Assembly (NCBI RefSeq): GCF_008905045.1
Contig: NZ_VWMY01000011.1
Location: 62,001-126,000, forward strand
Length of the DNA stretch: 64,000 nt
Direction of reading: 5' to 3'
Origin: Streptomyces albicerus
GTDB taxonomy: Bacteria; Actinomycetota; Actinomycetes; Streptomycetales; Streptomycetaceae
In this document: positions 27,648 to 37,107 of the stretch, one piece after another
Layout of the letters: each line of letters opens with the position of its first letter
Position numbering within the stretch: position 1 is the stretch's first letter
Program-made: the position numbers and the translations under genes
The notes under the pieces: model-generated
Told to the model about the DNA's origin: nothing
What the model saw: only the letters and a program-made list of their open reading frames with translations
Database searches by the model: none

Positions 27648-28262
27648 ATGAAACTGACGACCATCACGAACATCTCTGTCGACGGAGTAATGCAGGGACT
27701 CGGCGGGGCCGATGAGGACCGCAGGGGCGGATTCGAGCGCGGCGGATGGGCCTTGCCGTTGTTCGACGGCGAGGCCGAGACGTTTCTCAGCCAGGTCTAC
27801 CAGCGCGCCGACGCGTTCCTGTTCGGCCGGCGGACCTACGAGATCTTTGCCGGCTACTGGGGAGCAATCGCAGATCCGGCCAACCCCATCGCAGCGGCGT
27901 TGAACACGCGGCCCAAGTACGTCGCATCGACCACGCTCACTGACCCGCAGTGGGCGGACACGACCGTCCTCTCCGGTGACGTCGCGGCGGCCATCGGCGA
28001 GTTGAAAGCCAAGCCAGCTGGTGAGCTGCAGGTGCACGGCAGCGGCGCCCTGGTTCGGTGGCTGTTCGACAACCAGCTTGTCGACGAGATCATCCTGCTC
28101 ACCTATCCCGTGGTCGTCGGCCAGGGCACGCGCCTGTTCCCCGCCACCGGCCCGGACACAGCGCTCGACCTGGTCGACTCGCGAGCCACCCCGGAGGGGG
28201 TGACGATCCAGGTCTACCGGCCCACGGGGCGCCCGCAGTATGCAACGGCCACGGCCGACTGA
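27648..28262 (+). CDS. Dihydrofolate reductase-like (RibD C-terminal domain) protein
   Basis: A 204-residue RibD-C/DHFR fold: TNISVDGVMQGLGG opening strand, DAFLFGRRTYEIFAGYW with the R-x-T-Y segment, LQVHGSGALVRWLFDNQLVD nucleotide-binding region and LLTYPVVVGQGTRLF. Such stand-alone proteins are NADPH-dependent reductases of unknown substrate. GAAGGGAA precedes the ATG. A second member is encoded near the right end of the window. Confidence 0.85.
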   Translation: MKLTTITNISVDGVMQGLGGADEDRRGGFERGGWALPLFDGEAETFLSQVYQRADAFLFGRRTYEIFAGYWGAIADPANPIAAALNTRPKYVASTTLTDPQWADTTVLSGDVAAAIGELKAKPAGELQVHGSGALVRWLFDNQLVDEIILLTYPVVVGQGTRLFPATGPDTALDLVDSRATPEGVTIQVYRPTGRPQYATATAD

Positions 28263-28396
28263 AGCACGTGACATAGGTGCCGAAGCGAGTGAGAGTCGCT
28301 CACTGGTGGGTGCCGGCCTGAGCCAGTGACCAGAACACGTTGATGTTGAGGTATTCGTCGCGCACCCGGCTGGCCGACCTTCACCCGTCTCGCCCT

Positions 28397-28738
28397 TCAA
28401 GTACCGGATGTCGACGCCGCGTTGGCGTCGAGGGCTACGGCACGCAGGGCGGCTGCCATGCGGGTGACCGGTTCGGTCGGTGGGTGCGGAAGGCGAGCCA
28501 GGAGCAGGCGCCGTTGCTCCTGGGGCCCGCCACGCACCGGCAGGACGCGTACGCCCGGCGGCGCGGTCCGGTCCTCCCCGGAGGAGGAGCCGGCGATCCA
28601 GCGCTGCCCGCGCAGGTCGGCCACGTCGACGAAGTCGCCGCGGGCCGGCGGATGGGTGGCGGGTACCGCAAGACGCAGGGCTCGTTCGGTGAGCGTATGC
28701 GGCACCAGTGGTGGAGACTCGGCGCCAAGAACCTGCAC
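28397..28738 (-). pseudogene. LysR family regulator remnant with internal deletion
   Basis: The frame reads as two pieces of a LysR effector domain joined in phase: LRLAVPATHPPARGDFVDVA (start of subdomain II) then, after GSSSGEDR, PPGVRVLPVRGGPQEQRRLL, the typical last strands. Roughly 60-70 residues normally between them and the whole DNA-binding half are missing. No start or ribosome site fits. It is a broken gene. Confidence 0.6.
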
Positions 28739-28954
28739 AGCGCCGCGGCCGCTCTGTGACCCACCCGCGGTTACCTGGCCCCGTACCCCCCGAGCGGGCG
28801 CGGGGCCACAGCCGGTGATATCGACAGGACCCAGCGTAAAGACTGCCGCACACCCCTAGGTACCGACTGGCCGGTATGCCATTCTTCAGTGCCACAAGGG
28901 AGCGGGGCCGCAGCCGCGCTCGGCGTCGGAGCGACCGGCTACGGAAGGACCGCG

Positions 28955-30232
28955 ATGCGTAATGCCGGACGATCTCAGGTCCGGGTACTCCCCGAGCAAC
29001 CCGCCGTCCCGCCTTCCCGCGCGGGACGCAGCCGTTCGCTGGTCGATGCCGAGGCGCTCGTCGCACTGCACCGAGCGGCGCGGGAGCTCCTGCGTGATCT
29101 TCCCGGGCTCACGGACCGTTTGATGGCCGTCCTCCGTGTGGAGGAGCCGACGTACCGTGTGCTGCTCGAGAACGACGCGGCTGCCTCCTGGCACGAAGCC
29201 CACCGTTCCTTGGAGCACAGCGTCGGTTCGCTGCTCGGGTCGAGGGCGACGCGGGACGCGGCCCGCAGCTGCTCCCGGAAGATCGCTTCGGCCTGGGCCG
29301 AGCAGGGCCGGCCTCTGGAAGCCCTCCTGCACGCGTTCCGGCTCGGCGGCTCCCTGGTGTGGCAGGCCCTCCTCGCCGCGACCTCCCGTCGAGATCCCGA
29401 GGACGTACGCCTGCTGGTGCATGTGGCGGGTGACGTGTGGGCGTTCGTCGACGAGCACTGCGCCATCACGGCCGATGCGTACCGGGAAGCGCAGCGCCGG
29501 CAGGCCTGGCGGCGTGAGAACCACATTCGCCTGATGACGGCCGCACTCCTCGAAGGCACCACTCGTATCGCCGAACTGCCCGAGGCCGCGGCCGCTCTGG
29601 AACTTCCGGAACAAGGTCGCTACGCCGTCGTCGCCGTCTCCGCGGCGTCGCCCTTCGCCGCCGGCCATGCCCTGCCCGTGGGCGCGCCGCCAGGCATGCG
29701 GATTCTGTGGCACGCGGGCGGCACCGTCGAGCTCGGCATCGTCGCTGTGGGAGACGCGCGTCTGGAGCAGTTGGCCGAGGCGTTCGGCGAAAGGCCCGGC
29801 AGCGGCAGACGGATCGGGATCAGCACGGCCGTCGAGGGCCTGGCGGCCGTGGGCGAAGCCCGGCGGCAGGCGGAGACCGCCCTGCGCATCTGTCCGGAGG
29901 CGGGCGGCACCGTGCTGCTGCGGGACCATCTCGCCTCCGCTCTGCTCGTCGCCGCACCGGAGTTGGGCGCCGCCCTCGCGGACCGCGTACTCGGGCCGCT
30001 TCTCGTCCTGGAGCCGTCCGACCGCGACCTGCTGCTCGACACCTTGGCCGCCTGGCTCGAGTGCGACGGCTCGGCACAGCGGGCCGCCGAACGCCTCTAC
30101 TGTCACCGCAACACGGTCCTCAACCGCCTGCGCCGATGCGAACAGCTCACCGGAAGGTCACTCGCCCGTCCGGCCGACCTGGTCGACGTCAGCCTGGCCC
30201 TCACCGCGCGCGGGCTCCTGCATCGCCGGTAG
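28955..30232 (+). CDS. PucR/CdaR-type transcriptional regulator
   Basis: A 425-residue regulator with the architecture common in Streptomyces: an alpha-helical N-terminal sensory domain (AEQGRPLEALLHAFRLGG), a GGDEF-like middle (RIGISTAVEGLAAVGEARRQ) and a C-terminal PucR HTH (CHRNTVLNRLRRCEQLTGRS). Targets are unknown; such proteins often govern nearby metabolic genes. The ATG giving MRNAGRSQ follows GGAAGGA. It is transcribed alone; the next gene is truncated. Confidence 0.82.
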   Translation: MRNAGRSQVRVLPEQPAVPPSRAGRSRSLVDAEALVALHRAARELLRDLPGLTDRLMAVLRVEEPTYRVLLENDAAASWHEAHRSLEHSVGSLLGSRATRDAARSCSRKIASAWAEQGRPLEALLHAFRLGGSLVWQALLAATSRRDPEDVRLLVHVAGDVWAFVDEHCAITADAYREAQRRQAWRRENHIRLMTAALLEGTTRIAELPEAAAALELPEQGRYAVVAVSAASPFAAGHALPVGAPPGMRILWHAGGTVELGIVAVGDARLEQLAEAFGERPGSGRRIGISTAVEGLAAVGEARRQAETALRICPEAGGTVLLRDHLASALLVAAPELGAALADRVLGPLLVLEPSDRDLLLDTLAAWLECDGSAQRAAERLYCHRNTVLNRLRRCEQLTGRSLARPADLVDVSLALTARGLLHRR

Positions 30233-30337
30233 GACATCGGCTGGTCCAGTGCCCGAAGAGGCGCGCCGCCGCACATCCAGGCAACCGACCTCCGGGGAAG
30301 CGCCGTACGGATCGATGACGGTCCGCGTACCGGTGAC

Positions 30338-31045
30338 GTGGCCGAACAGGCACGGCCGGCCGCCCAATCAGCCGCGCCTACGCGGCGTGCGGCGAACTGT
30401 CCCGGGACGAGCGGCGGAGCGCAGGACCGGACGTCACGAGATCGGCACGTCCTCCCTTTCACCGACGAGGAGTCGTACGCGCAGTGGGAGGCGGCGCTGG
30501 AGGCCGCCCTGGACAAGATCCCGTGGACGCGCCTGAGCGGGCTCGTCCTGGACGTACGCGTGAACGGCGGCGGCGCCGACCCGCTGGGACTGCGCATCGC
30601 CTCCCGGCTGACGGACCGGCCGTACACCGCGTACACCAAGTACGCCCGCAACGACCCCGACGACCCGACCCGGTTCACCCGGGGAGAGCCGATCACCATA
30701 CGTCCGCACCAGGGACCCCGCTTCACCGGGCCGGTCGCGGTCCTCACCGGCGGGCTGACCATCAGCGCGGCCGAGACCTTCACCCAGGCGCTCATGGCAC
30801 GCACCCAGGCACCGGTCCGGATCGGGCAGAACACCCAGGGCGTCTTCTCCGACACCCTGGACCGCGCGCTGCCGAAGGGCTGGCAATTCTCGCTGCCCAA
30901 CGAGGAGTTCCGTACAGCCGACGGCACCACCTTCGACGGCACCGGGATCCCGCCGCAGCACCGCACGCCGGTCTTCACGGAGGAGGAATTCGAGCAGGGG
31001 CGCGACAGCGCGCTGGCAAAGGCACGGGAGTTGCTGCGCCGGTAG
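30338..31045 (+). pseudogene. S41 (C-terminal processing) peptidase, N-terminally truncated
   Basis: From about residue 40 the frame carries a TSPc/S41 domain: LVLDVRVNGGGADPLGLRIA, a nucleophile region in GGLTISAAETFTQALM and the terminal GIPPQHRTPVFTEEEF. The N-terminal part, including the usual signal and PDZ-like region, is absent. Upstream codons look non-coding and no ribosome site is present. I regard it as a 5'-truncated gene. Confidence 0.6.
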
Positions 31046-31180
31046 GGCCGGGGATCGGGTCCGCCGAGCGCGACGTCAAGGCTGGCCCGAACAGAGGAGG
31101 CGGGCAGGAGCCGCGGTCTCGTGCCCGGCGTGGACCGTGGGCGTGGCCCAGGATCTCGGTCGGCGGTGATCGGTTCGCTC

Positions 31181-31340
31181 AACTCGGCAGCTGGCTCCGG
31201 CAGTTCGACGTTCTGTACGGGCAACTCAGCGTCCGTCCTGGCAGTTCGACGGCCGGTTCTTGCGACTCGGCGGCCGGTCCCGGCAGTTCGACGGCCGGTC
31301 GTTGCAGCTCTACGGGTCGGCAGGGCGGCTCGGCGTCCTC
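31181..31340. repeat. Degenerate 21-bp tandem repeats
   Basis: About seven diverged copies of a 21-base unit close to AGTTCGACGGCCGGTCSYKG are arrayed head to tail, starting AACTCGGC and ending near GGCTCGGC. The period is a multiple of three, and two frames give heptads such as GSSTAGS or PAVELPG, so it may derive from a coding repeat. No gene now spans it convincingly. Confidence 0.65.
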
Positions 31341-31398
31341 GTCGTAGCGGGCGACGAGGCCTGGACCTGGCCCGTCCGCCGCCACCGGCGGCTTCAGC

Positions 31399-31439
31399 CC
31401 CGGACGGGAATGCAGCCGGTGGCGGCATTCCCGTCCGGG
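31399..31439. terminator. Strong hairpin terminator
   Basis: Perfect 15-base arms CCCGGACGGGAATGC and GCATTCCCGTCCGGG flank an 11-base loop. It lies just beyond the stop of the minus-strand LLM enzyme gene and after the truncated S41 gene, so it can end transcripts from both sides. Confidence 0.85.
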
Positions 31440-31449
31440 ACCGCAGTGC

Positions 31450-32283
31450 CTATACGCGGGGCGGACCGGCGTCCACGACCGCCATCGACAGGTCCAGGGG
31501 GTCGAAGTGAATCAGCGATTCCAGCCACCAGGTCATACCGGCCTGGGCGAGCCCTCTGAGGTCCACGTTCTTGTCCTCTTCCCACGCGGCGCTCGCGTTG
31601 CCGCGCACGGCGATGTCGAACGGCCGGTCGGCCGGCAAACCGGCGCGGTACAACTCCCGACGGATGCCGGCGACCTCTTCGGGGGTCAGCTCGTGGTCGG
31701 CCGGATTGGGAAAGATGCCGTCGCAGCCGGAGGCACGGCTGATCACCCGCGGGTTGTTGGTGGAGCTGGCCATCCAGACCGGGATGCGGTACGGATCCGG
31801 TTCTGTGGCAGTCAGGTTCACCTGATAGTGCGGACCGCTGTGCTGGATCGCCTTGCCGGCCCACATCGCCCGCATCAGCGCGAGCCCCTCGGTGAGCATC
31901 GCCGAGCGGGTCGCCAGATCGGCCGGTTCCCCGAAGCTGCTGAAATCACCGGACTCATCGACGCCCACTCCGGTGCCGACGACAAGCCGTCCATGGGAGA
32001 GCCTGCTGACCGTGGACGCGTGCCGGGCGACCACCCAAGGCCTGCGCCGGGCCGGCGGGGTGACCGTCGGACCGAGCAGCAGGCTTTCGGTGGCCTGCGC
32101 GATCGCGGCCAACGTGGTCCAGGGATCGGCAATCGGCATCGCATCGGTGACCACGTGATCCCACAGGAACACACCGTCCCACCCTGCGGCCTCCGCCCGT
32201 ACCGCCAGTTCGACGAGGACTCTGGGGTCGCCGAACGGGCCGAACGGCGGAAGGTAGACACCGAAGCGGATGCTCTCGTTCAC
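31450..32283 (-). CDS. LLM class flavin-dependent oxidoreductase
   Basis: A 277-residue TIM-barrel of the luciferase-like family. Markers are the opening FGVYLPPFGPFGDPRVLVE, GWDGVFLWDHV, LGPTVTPPARRRPWVVARHA and SRLSHGRLVVGTGVG. Members use F420 or FMN; the short form with this opening is common among F420-dependent actinobacterial enzymes. Substrate unknown. GTG start with AGGAGAAGG upstream. Confidence 0.82.
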   Translation of the reverse strand: MNESIRFGVYLPPFGPFGDPRVLVELAVRAEAAGWDGVFLWDHVVTDAMPIADPWTTLAAIAQATESLLLGPTVTPPARRRPWVVARHASTVSRLSHGRLVVGTGVGVDESGDFSSFGEPADLATRSAMLTEGLALMRAMWAGKAIQHSGPHYQVNLTATEPDPYRIPVWMASSTNNPRVISRASGCDGIFPNPADHELTPEEVAGIRRELYRAGLPADRPFDIAVRGNASAAWEEDKNVDLRGLAQAGMTWWLESLIHFDPLDLSMAVVDAGPPRV

Positions 32284-32533
32284 GAGGACCTTCTCCTGGG
32301 GTGGGTTCTGGGACGAGGGTGGATCAGATGCCGATGCACCTCGTTCAGTGTGTCGGGCCGGTTTCGCGGTGCGTGAATTGGGTCACCGGGCCGCAGAGGT
32401 TGTCGGAACGCCACCAGCGAGCGGCGACCAGCCTTGAGGCGACTCCCAACCCACGCTTGCCCATACGTCAGCACCAACCATGCAGGCGGTCGATAGTGCG
32501 GTGACCGCGTAGACACCTCAGGCGCTTAACTCG

Positions 32534-33763
32534 TCAAGCGGCGACTGCGAGTTCGGCGGGGAAGGCTGTGTTCTCGTCGAACAGCTGGCGCTTCTGGAGA
32601 CAGTGATAGAGCTGGCCCAACATTCGGTTGAAAAGGTTGCGCTGGGCTGCGGCGTGCCAGTCTCCGTGGTTGTCGCGCCGCCTGCGGTAGTGGGCCTTGG
32701 CACCGGGTGAGGCGGTGATCGCGGAGAAGGCCCAGAGATAGCCGGCATGGTTGAGGCGGTTGTTCTTCACCCACCGCCTGGTGATGGACGACTTTTTGCC
32801 GGAGGCCCTGGTGACGGGCGAGGAGCCGGCGTATGCCTTCAGGCCGCGGGCGTCGGCGAACCGCTGCCGGTCGTCCCCGACTTCGGCGAGCACCCGGGCG
32901 CCGAGCTGGACGCCGAGGCCAGGGAAGCTGAGGATGATCTCAGCGTCCGGGTGCTGAGGGAAAGTCTCTTCGACCGCCTCGGCCAGATCGTCGGCGGCGG
33001 TGCAGGCGGCTTCAAGCTGAACCAGGAGTGCGAGCATCTGCTTGCCCAGCGCGTCTTCGATCAGCGGCGGCTGTTGGGCCCAGTCCGCGCGGAAGACTTC
33101 GCGGAGCCGTTCGGCCTCGGCTTCGATGCCGCGTTTGCGGCCGGCCCGCTTGAGCGCGGCCTGGAGCTGAGTGCGGGTGAGCCGTGCGGCCCTGGCCGGT
33201 GTCGGGGCGGCCTTGAGGAGCTCGTGGGCCTCGGGTCGGCACAGGCTGTTTTTCCAGGGCTCGAAGGCTGCCAGTGCCGCTGGGTAGTACTCGCGCAGGA
33301 GCGATCGGAGCTGGTTGGCGGCCTGCTGGCGGTTCCAGGTGGCGTCCTGCTGGGCGCGGGCCAGGACGGCGACGGCGCGGGCGAGATCGGAGTCGTTGGG
33401 CAGTGGCCGGTGGGCGTGCATGTCCGTGCGCAGGATGTTCGCCAGTACCAGGGCGTCGCCCGGGTCGGACTTCTTGCGCGAGACGCTGTGGCGGTCCCGG
33501 TAGCGCGCGGCGGCCATCGGGTTGATCGCGAACACTTGCCGCTTGCCGGTCCGCAACACCGTCACCAGCAGGCCGCGGGACGTTTCGATGGCGACCGGGA
33601 TCGGATTCTCTTCGGTGTCGCCGTACTCGGCGAGCAGGTCCAGCAGGATCCGGTAGCCGACCGCGTCGTCGGTGATGTGGCGCTTGGCCAGCAGCTGGCC
33701 GGTGTCGTCCACCAGGGCGACGTCGTGCGTCTTCTCAGCCCAGTCGATACCGCAGTAGATCAA
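32534..33763 (-). CDS. IS110 family transposase
   Basis: A 409-residue DEDD recombinase. The N-terminal RuvC-like domain has Asp in YCGIDWAEKTHDV, Glu in VAIETSRGLL and two Asp in KKSDPGDALVLANIL. The C-terminal Tnp20 domain has FPGLGVQLGARVLAEVGD and the Ser motif AYAGSSPVTRASGKK. Full-length and uninterrupted, so probably active. A TTG start follows GGAGGAGC; no ATG fits the conserved N-terminus. Confidence 0.92.
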   Translation of the reverse strand: MIYCGIDWAEKTHDVALVDDTGQLLAKRHITDDAVGYRILLDLLAEYGDTEENPIPVAIETSRGLLVTVLRTGKRQVFAINPMAAARYRDRHSVSRKKSDPGDALVLANILRTDMHAHRPLPNDSDLARAVAVLARAQQDATWNRQQAANQLRSLLREYYPAALAAFEPWKNSLCRPEAHELLKAAPTPARAARLTRTQLQAALKRAGRKRGIEAEAERLREVFRADWAQQPPLIEDALGKQMLALLVQLEAACTAADDLAEAVEETFPQHPDAEIILSFPGLGVQLGARVLAEVGDDRQRFADARGLKAYAGSSPVTRASGKKSSITRRWVKNNRLNHAGYLWAFSAITASPGAKAHYRRRRDNHGDWHAAAQRNLFNRMLGQLYHCLQKRQLFDENTAFPAELAVAA

Positions 33764-34060
33764 GTTGCTCCTCCCCTGAGCACAGGCTGTTTGCGCTGGT
33801 CGCGAGCGCATGCGGGCCACGCAGCGACCTAATTCCAGGACTCGACGCGAGGGCCGGTCCGCCACCTCAGAAGCCGTTCGTGGCACCAGCTCACCGCACG
33901 GGCCTCGGTCTAGACAGGAGCTCGGACGGCTCGGGCGTAACGAGAGGTCACCGCGCAGCAGGCTCGCACCACCAACTGCAACGAGGAAGCACGACGTGTG
34001 GTGGCAGCCGCGAGGACGCCGAACGCCGCCGATCTTGAACCAGGCATCAGTGCCCGGCAT
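33764..34060 (-). ncRNA. Candidate bridge RNA region of the IS110 element
   Basis: In IS110-group elements the non-coding end upstream of the transposase makes a structured RNA whose loops pair with donor and target DNA. This stretch is non-coding apart from an in-frame Arg/Ser-rich extension, and has hairpin potential (GGTCGC at 33798-33803 with GCGACC at 33824-33829). Boundaries and loops are not determined. Confidence 0.3.
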
Positions 34061-34298
34061 ACCTCAGGCATCCGCTCGACGCCCACACGACCGCCACCAC
34101 GACGAGTACGAGGACTGCGTGCCGCTCTATGCGGAGGTCTCAATGGACCCGGTTCGCCGGAGGCATCGCAGCCCCGTACTCGAACAGCCCGCTGGAGCGG
34201 CAACCGCTCTTCGTGGGCTGCTGAGAACGAATTAGGTTCGCCGGGTTGGTGTCGTGGCGGTTGGATGTGCGGCGACATTGGTTTCGAAAGGAGCGGCC

Positions 34299-34529
34299 AT
34301 GCCGCACACGACACAACAGCCCGCATCCGAGCCGGTTGGCAAGCCTGACTATCTGACCGATAGGCAGTGGGCTGGCCTCACCCTCGGCGTCCTCATGGGC
34401 GTTGTTGAGGGCTGCGAGAGGGCCGAGCTCAAGGGCGCGTGGGCGTCGGATTTGGGAGTCGCTGCGGTGAAGGGGTTGCGGGCGCGACTGGACGAGTTGG
34501 TGGTGGAGGAGGGCGCGTCGGACGGATGA
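34299..34529 (+). CDS. Small hypothetical protein
   Basis: A 76-residue frame with a strong ribosome site (AAAGGAG, 6 bases before the ATG). After a flexible start it reads YLTDRQWAGLTLGVLMGVVE, then an amphipathic helix and an acidic end (LDELVVEEGASDG). I do not recognise a family. It sits beyond the IS110 element, and the good ribosome site is the main argument for a real gene. Confidence 0.55.
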   Translation: MPHTTQQPASEPVGKPDYLTDRQWAGLTLGVLMGVVEGCERAELKGAWASDLGVAAVKGLRARLDELVVEEGASDG

Positions 34530-34656
34530 GCTGGTGCGGTGGCTGGAAGTCAGCTCGAATGGACAGGCTCGGCCACCCAGCCTCCAGCCGTTGAACCGGA
34601 CGTCGCCCCCGTAACCGCCACGAGCATCAACCCGGTGAACCTACGCGGTCAGAGGA

Positions 34657-36303
34657 CTAGTCCAACGGCTCGCGGAAGGTCTCCAGGACGGTCTTCAACG
34701 CCTGCTGATTGCCCGGGCTGTTCCAGACAGCGGCCGGAGTCGTCCAGCGGAGCGAGAAGCCCCGGCCGCCCCCGATGAGGAAACCCCGGCCGAAGGTGCG
34801 CACACGCGTGCCGTCGGACTGGTCGAGCCACTCCATGTCCGCGGCCTTGTGCCCCTGGTAGGTCGTCGCGCGGATGGCGCCCAACCGGTCGAACCCGGAC
34901 CGCTGTTGCAGCGAGGGCTCGACATCGTCCCGCCATACGGCGACCGGGTCCGGGCCGACACGCGTGCTGAAGGTGACGGTCAGGTTCCGTGGGTCGCCGT
35001 CGGCGCCGAAGACCACCCGGTAGGAGAGGTCGTCCGCACGGCCGGTGCTGAGGCGCTTCCAACCTTTGGGAAGCGCGACCGCGAAGCCCTCCGGTGCCGT
35101 ATAGACGCGATAACCGGCCGGCAGGGCCGCGGTGGCGGAGGCCGAGGGGGGCGTGGAAGCCGAGGGGGACGCGGAGGCCGAGCGGGAAACGGAGGCCGAG
35201 GGGGACGTGGTGGGGTCTGCGGGGCGGGGCGATGGCGTGGTCGCTTCGCTCGGGTCACCGGTAGGGACGCCGGAGCCGGTGGGAGACGCGGTCGCGCCAG
35301 GTCCGGGTAAGGAGGAATCGACACCGGGACGTTCGCCGGTCGCGGCGAGGGCAGTGACCGTCAGACCGACGGCGGCGACCGCGGCCCCGATGAGCGTCGC
35401 ACGGCCGAGCTTCCGTCCGCCCCCGCCCCCGCCGGCGAAGCGGCGAGCGGACAGCCGAGGCGGCGGAACCGCCTGGTGTACCGCTTCGGAGCTCTCGCTG
35501 ACGATGCGGGTGAGGGCGTCGCGTACGACGGGACCGGTGAGCCGTTCGCGCGGGTCCTTGTGGAGCAGCCCCTGCACGGTCTGGGCGAGCGGGCCCGCCC
35601 GCCGCGGGGTGCGCGGTGGCAGCCGCTCCACCGCCTTGAGGGTGGCCTCGGGCCGGCCGCGGTCGCGGAAGGGCGGACGTCCCTCGGTCATCGTGTAGAG
35701 CAGTGCGCCCAGGGCCCACAGGTCAGCCGGCGAACCACCCGACTCGCCGCGGGCTTGTTCCGGGGATGCGTACGCCGGTGCGCCGAGCAGCACCGGCGGA
35801 GCCACGCCCGCCATGCCGAAGCCGGTGACGACCACGCCGCCATGGTCGCGCACAAACACCTGGCCGGGGCTGAGTTCGCCATGGGCGATGCCGTCACCGT
35901 GCGCGGGCTCCAGCACGTCGAGGAGGTCGAGCCCGATGCGAGCGGCCCGTACGTAGTCGAACGTGCCGTGCTGGTCGAGGAGTTCACCCAGGGGCATGCC
36001 GTCGATCCACTCGACGACCGTCCACAGCGTGCCCGACTCCTCGACCACCTCAACGACGGCCGCCACCCCGCCGGGGCACCGCAGCCCCACGACCTCGGAC
36101 GTGCGCATGATCCGCGCGATGTTCCAGCGGGAGACGTCCTCCCCTGCATCGACCGGAAGTTGAGTCTGCGTCAGCAACCGCGGGCGCGCGCACGCGGTGT
36201 CCTCGCCGTACCAGCAGACACGGTTCACCTCACGGTGGACGACCTCCTGGAGCCGATATCTTCCGGCAACCAACCCATTCGCAGCGGCACCCGCGTTGCC
36301 CAT
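34657..36303 (-). CDS. Transmembrane protein kinase-like protein, probable pseudokinase
   Basis: A 548-residue protein with a kinase fold lacking key residues. No G-x-G-x-x-G loop or VAIK lysine is seen at the start (GRYRLQEVVHREVNRV); the catalytic loop is HGELSPGQV (141-149) in place of HRDLKPSN; GFG (161-163) replaces DFG. The activation-loop end APAYASPEQ and the ADLWALGALLYTM helix are kept. A membrane helix lies near 301-321, then a Ser/Pro/Thr stalk and an external domain of about 150 residues (GFAVALPKGWKRL). Likely a scaffold or sensor. Start chosen with GAGGG at 6 bases. Confidence 0.75.
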   Translation of the reverse strand: MGNAGAAANGLVAGRYRLQEVVHREVNRVCWYGEDTACARPRLLTQTQLPVDAGEDVSRWNIARIMRTSEVVGLRCPGGVAAVVEVVEESGTLWTVVEWIDGMPLGELLDQHGTFDYVRAARIGLDLLDVLEPAHGDGIAHGELSPGQVFVRDHGGVVVTGFGMAGVAPPVLLGAPAYASPEQARGESGGSPADLWALGALLYTMTEGRPPFRDRGRPEATLKAVERLPPRTPRRAGPLAQTVQGLLHKDPRERLTGPVVRDALTRIVSESSEAVHQAVPPPRLSARRFAGGGGGGRKLGRATLIGAAVAAVGLTVTALAATGERPGVDSSLPGPGATASPTGSGVPTGDPSEATTPSPRPADPTTSPSASVSRSASASPSASTPPSASATAALPAGYRVYTAPEGFAVALPKGWKRLSTGRADDLSYRVVFGADGDPRNLTVTFSTRVGPDPVAVWRDDVEPSLQQRSGFDRLGAIRATTYQGHKAADMEWLDQSDGTRVRTFGRGFLIGGGRGFSLRWTTPAAVWNSPGNQQALKTVLETFREPLD

Positions 36304-36387
36304 GGCCATCCCTCGCTGAACCCTTGCTGTCGCCTGCCCATAAGTACGCAGTGCGCCACAGCTTGTGTTCAACGGATCCGCAATCGC

Positions 36388-37107
36388 TTACTCCAATGTG
36401 GTTGAAGCCTCGTCGGTCAGCGAAAGCACGGCACGCGGACGGAGGACCATGAGCGAACCTTCCAAGCTCGCCACCATGGCAAAGGGGAACCGGTCGACCT
36501 CAAGACAGAGCGCGACGTCATCAGAATGGACTCCTTGACGCACACCATCCGCCAACTCGGCGGCGGCGCGCGACTCGGCAGCGCGGTGGACGAACTCGGC
36601 AGCGTCCGTCCGAGCCTCCGTGGCCCTCCGAGCGATGTATTGAGCACACGCCAGATCTTCATCGGCCTGCCCATCGTCGCCGGTGACCACGAACGTGACA
36701 CTGTCGCTCTTGCGCGTCCGCAAGAGCCGAGCCGTTGCCTCCGCCACCACGAAGCCGGCGCACAGCACCAGCGACGCATCCTTGACCGCGAGGGCGCCGA
36801 CCGTCCCTGCCGTGGTCTTCTGCACAACGGTCCGTCCGCCAAGGTCAACAGACCGCAGCAGGCCCGGCGAGTTGACCATGTCGAACCCGGGCGCGGGCGG
36901 ACCGTCTTTGAGCGCCGCCCAATCCGGGTGGCGAGCCTTGAGCGCCAGGGCTTCGTCCAGCGACTCAGCAAGAACGATCTTCTCCGCCCCCTGGGCAAAG
37001 GCCCAGGCAGCCACGGTGAAAGCACGCATGACGTCGACTACGACCGCCACGGACGGGGCTTCGACCAGCTCAGTGATGCCAAGGAAACGAGCGTCCATTC
37101 CGATCAT
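36388..37107 (-). CDS. 2-phosphosulfolactate phosphatase (ComB)-like protein
   Basis: About 239 residues resembling Com[21 protein letters not shown] near the N-terminus, [17 protein letters not shown] (the G-F-D-x-x-N-S-P motif), then [14 protein letters not shown] and [16 protein letters not shown]. ComB removes phosphate from 2-phosphosulfolactate in coenzyme M synthesis. Streptomyces do not make coenzyme M, so the real substrate is probably another phosphorylated acid. ATG at 37107 or three codons later; neither has a clear ribosome site. Alone, divergent from the dipeptidase gene. Confidence 0.75.
   Translation of the reverse strand: MIGMDARFLGITELVEAPSVAVVVDVMRAFTVAAWAFAQGAEKIVLAESLDEALALKARHPDWAALKDGPPAPGFDMVNSPGLLRSVDLGGRTVVQKTTAGTVGALAVKDASLVLCAGFVVAEATARLLRTRKSDSVTFVVTGDDGQADEDLACAQYIARRATEARTDAAEFVHRAAESRAAAELADGVRQGVHSDDVALCLEVDRFPFAMVASLEGSLMVLRPRAVLSLTDEASTTLE

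Larger units (their letters stand above)
32500..34100 (-). mobile_element. IS110 family insertion sequence (ends approximate)
   Basis: A complete DEDD transposase gene with a long non-coding stretch before its start, the layout of the IS110 subgroup, where the leading non-coding end encodes the guide (bridge) RNA. About 1.5-1.6 kb in all. IS110 elements lack long terminal inverted repeats and do not make clear target duplications, so I cannot place the ends; the limits given are estimates from typical element length. Confidence 0.6.

Noticed and set aside
28285..28304. Hairpin after the RibD-like gene as a terminator
   Set aside because: Only a 6-base stem (AGTGAG/CTCACT); too weak to support.
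27384..29066. 560-codon minus-strand frame spanning the RibD-like gene
   Set aside because: Antisense shadow of the RibD-like and LysR fragment region, with no domain and Arg-rich composition.
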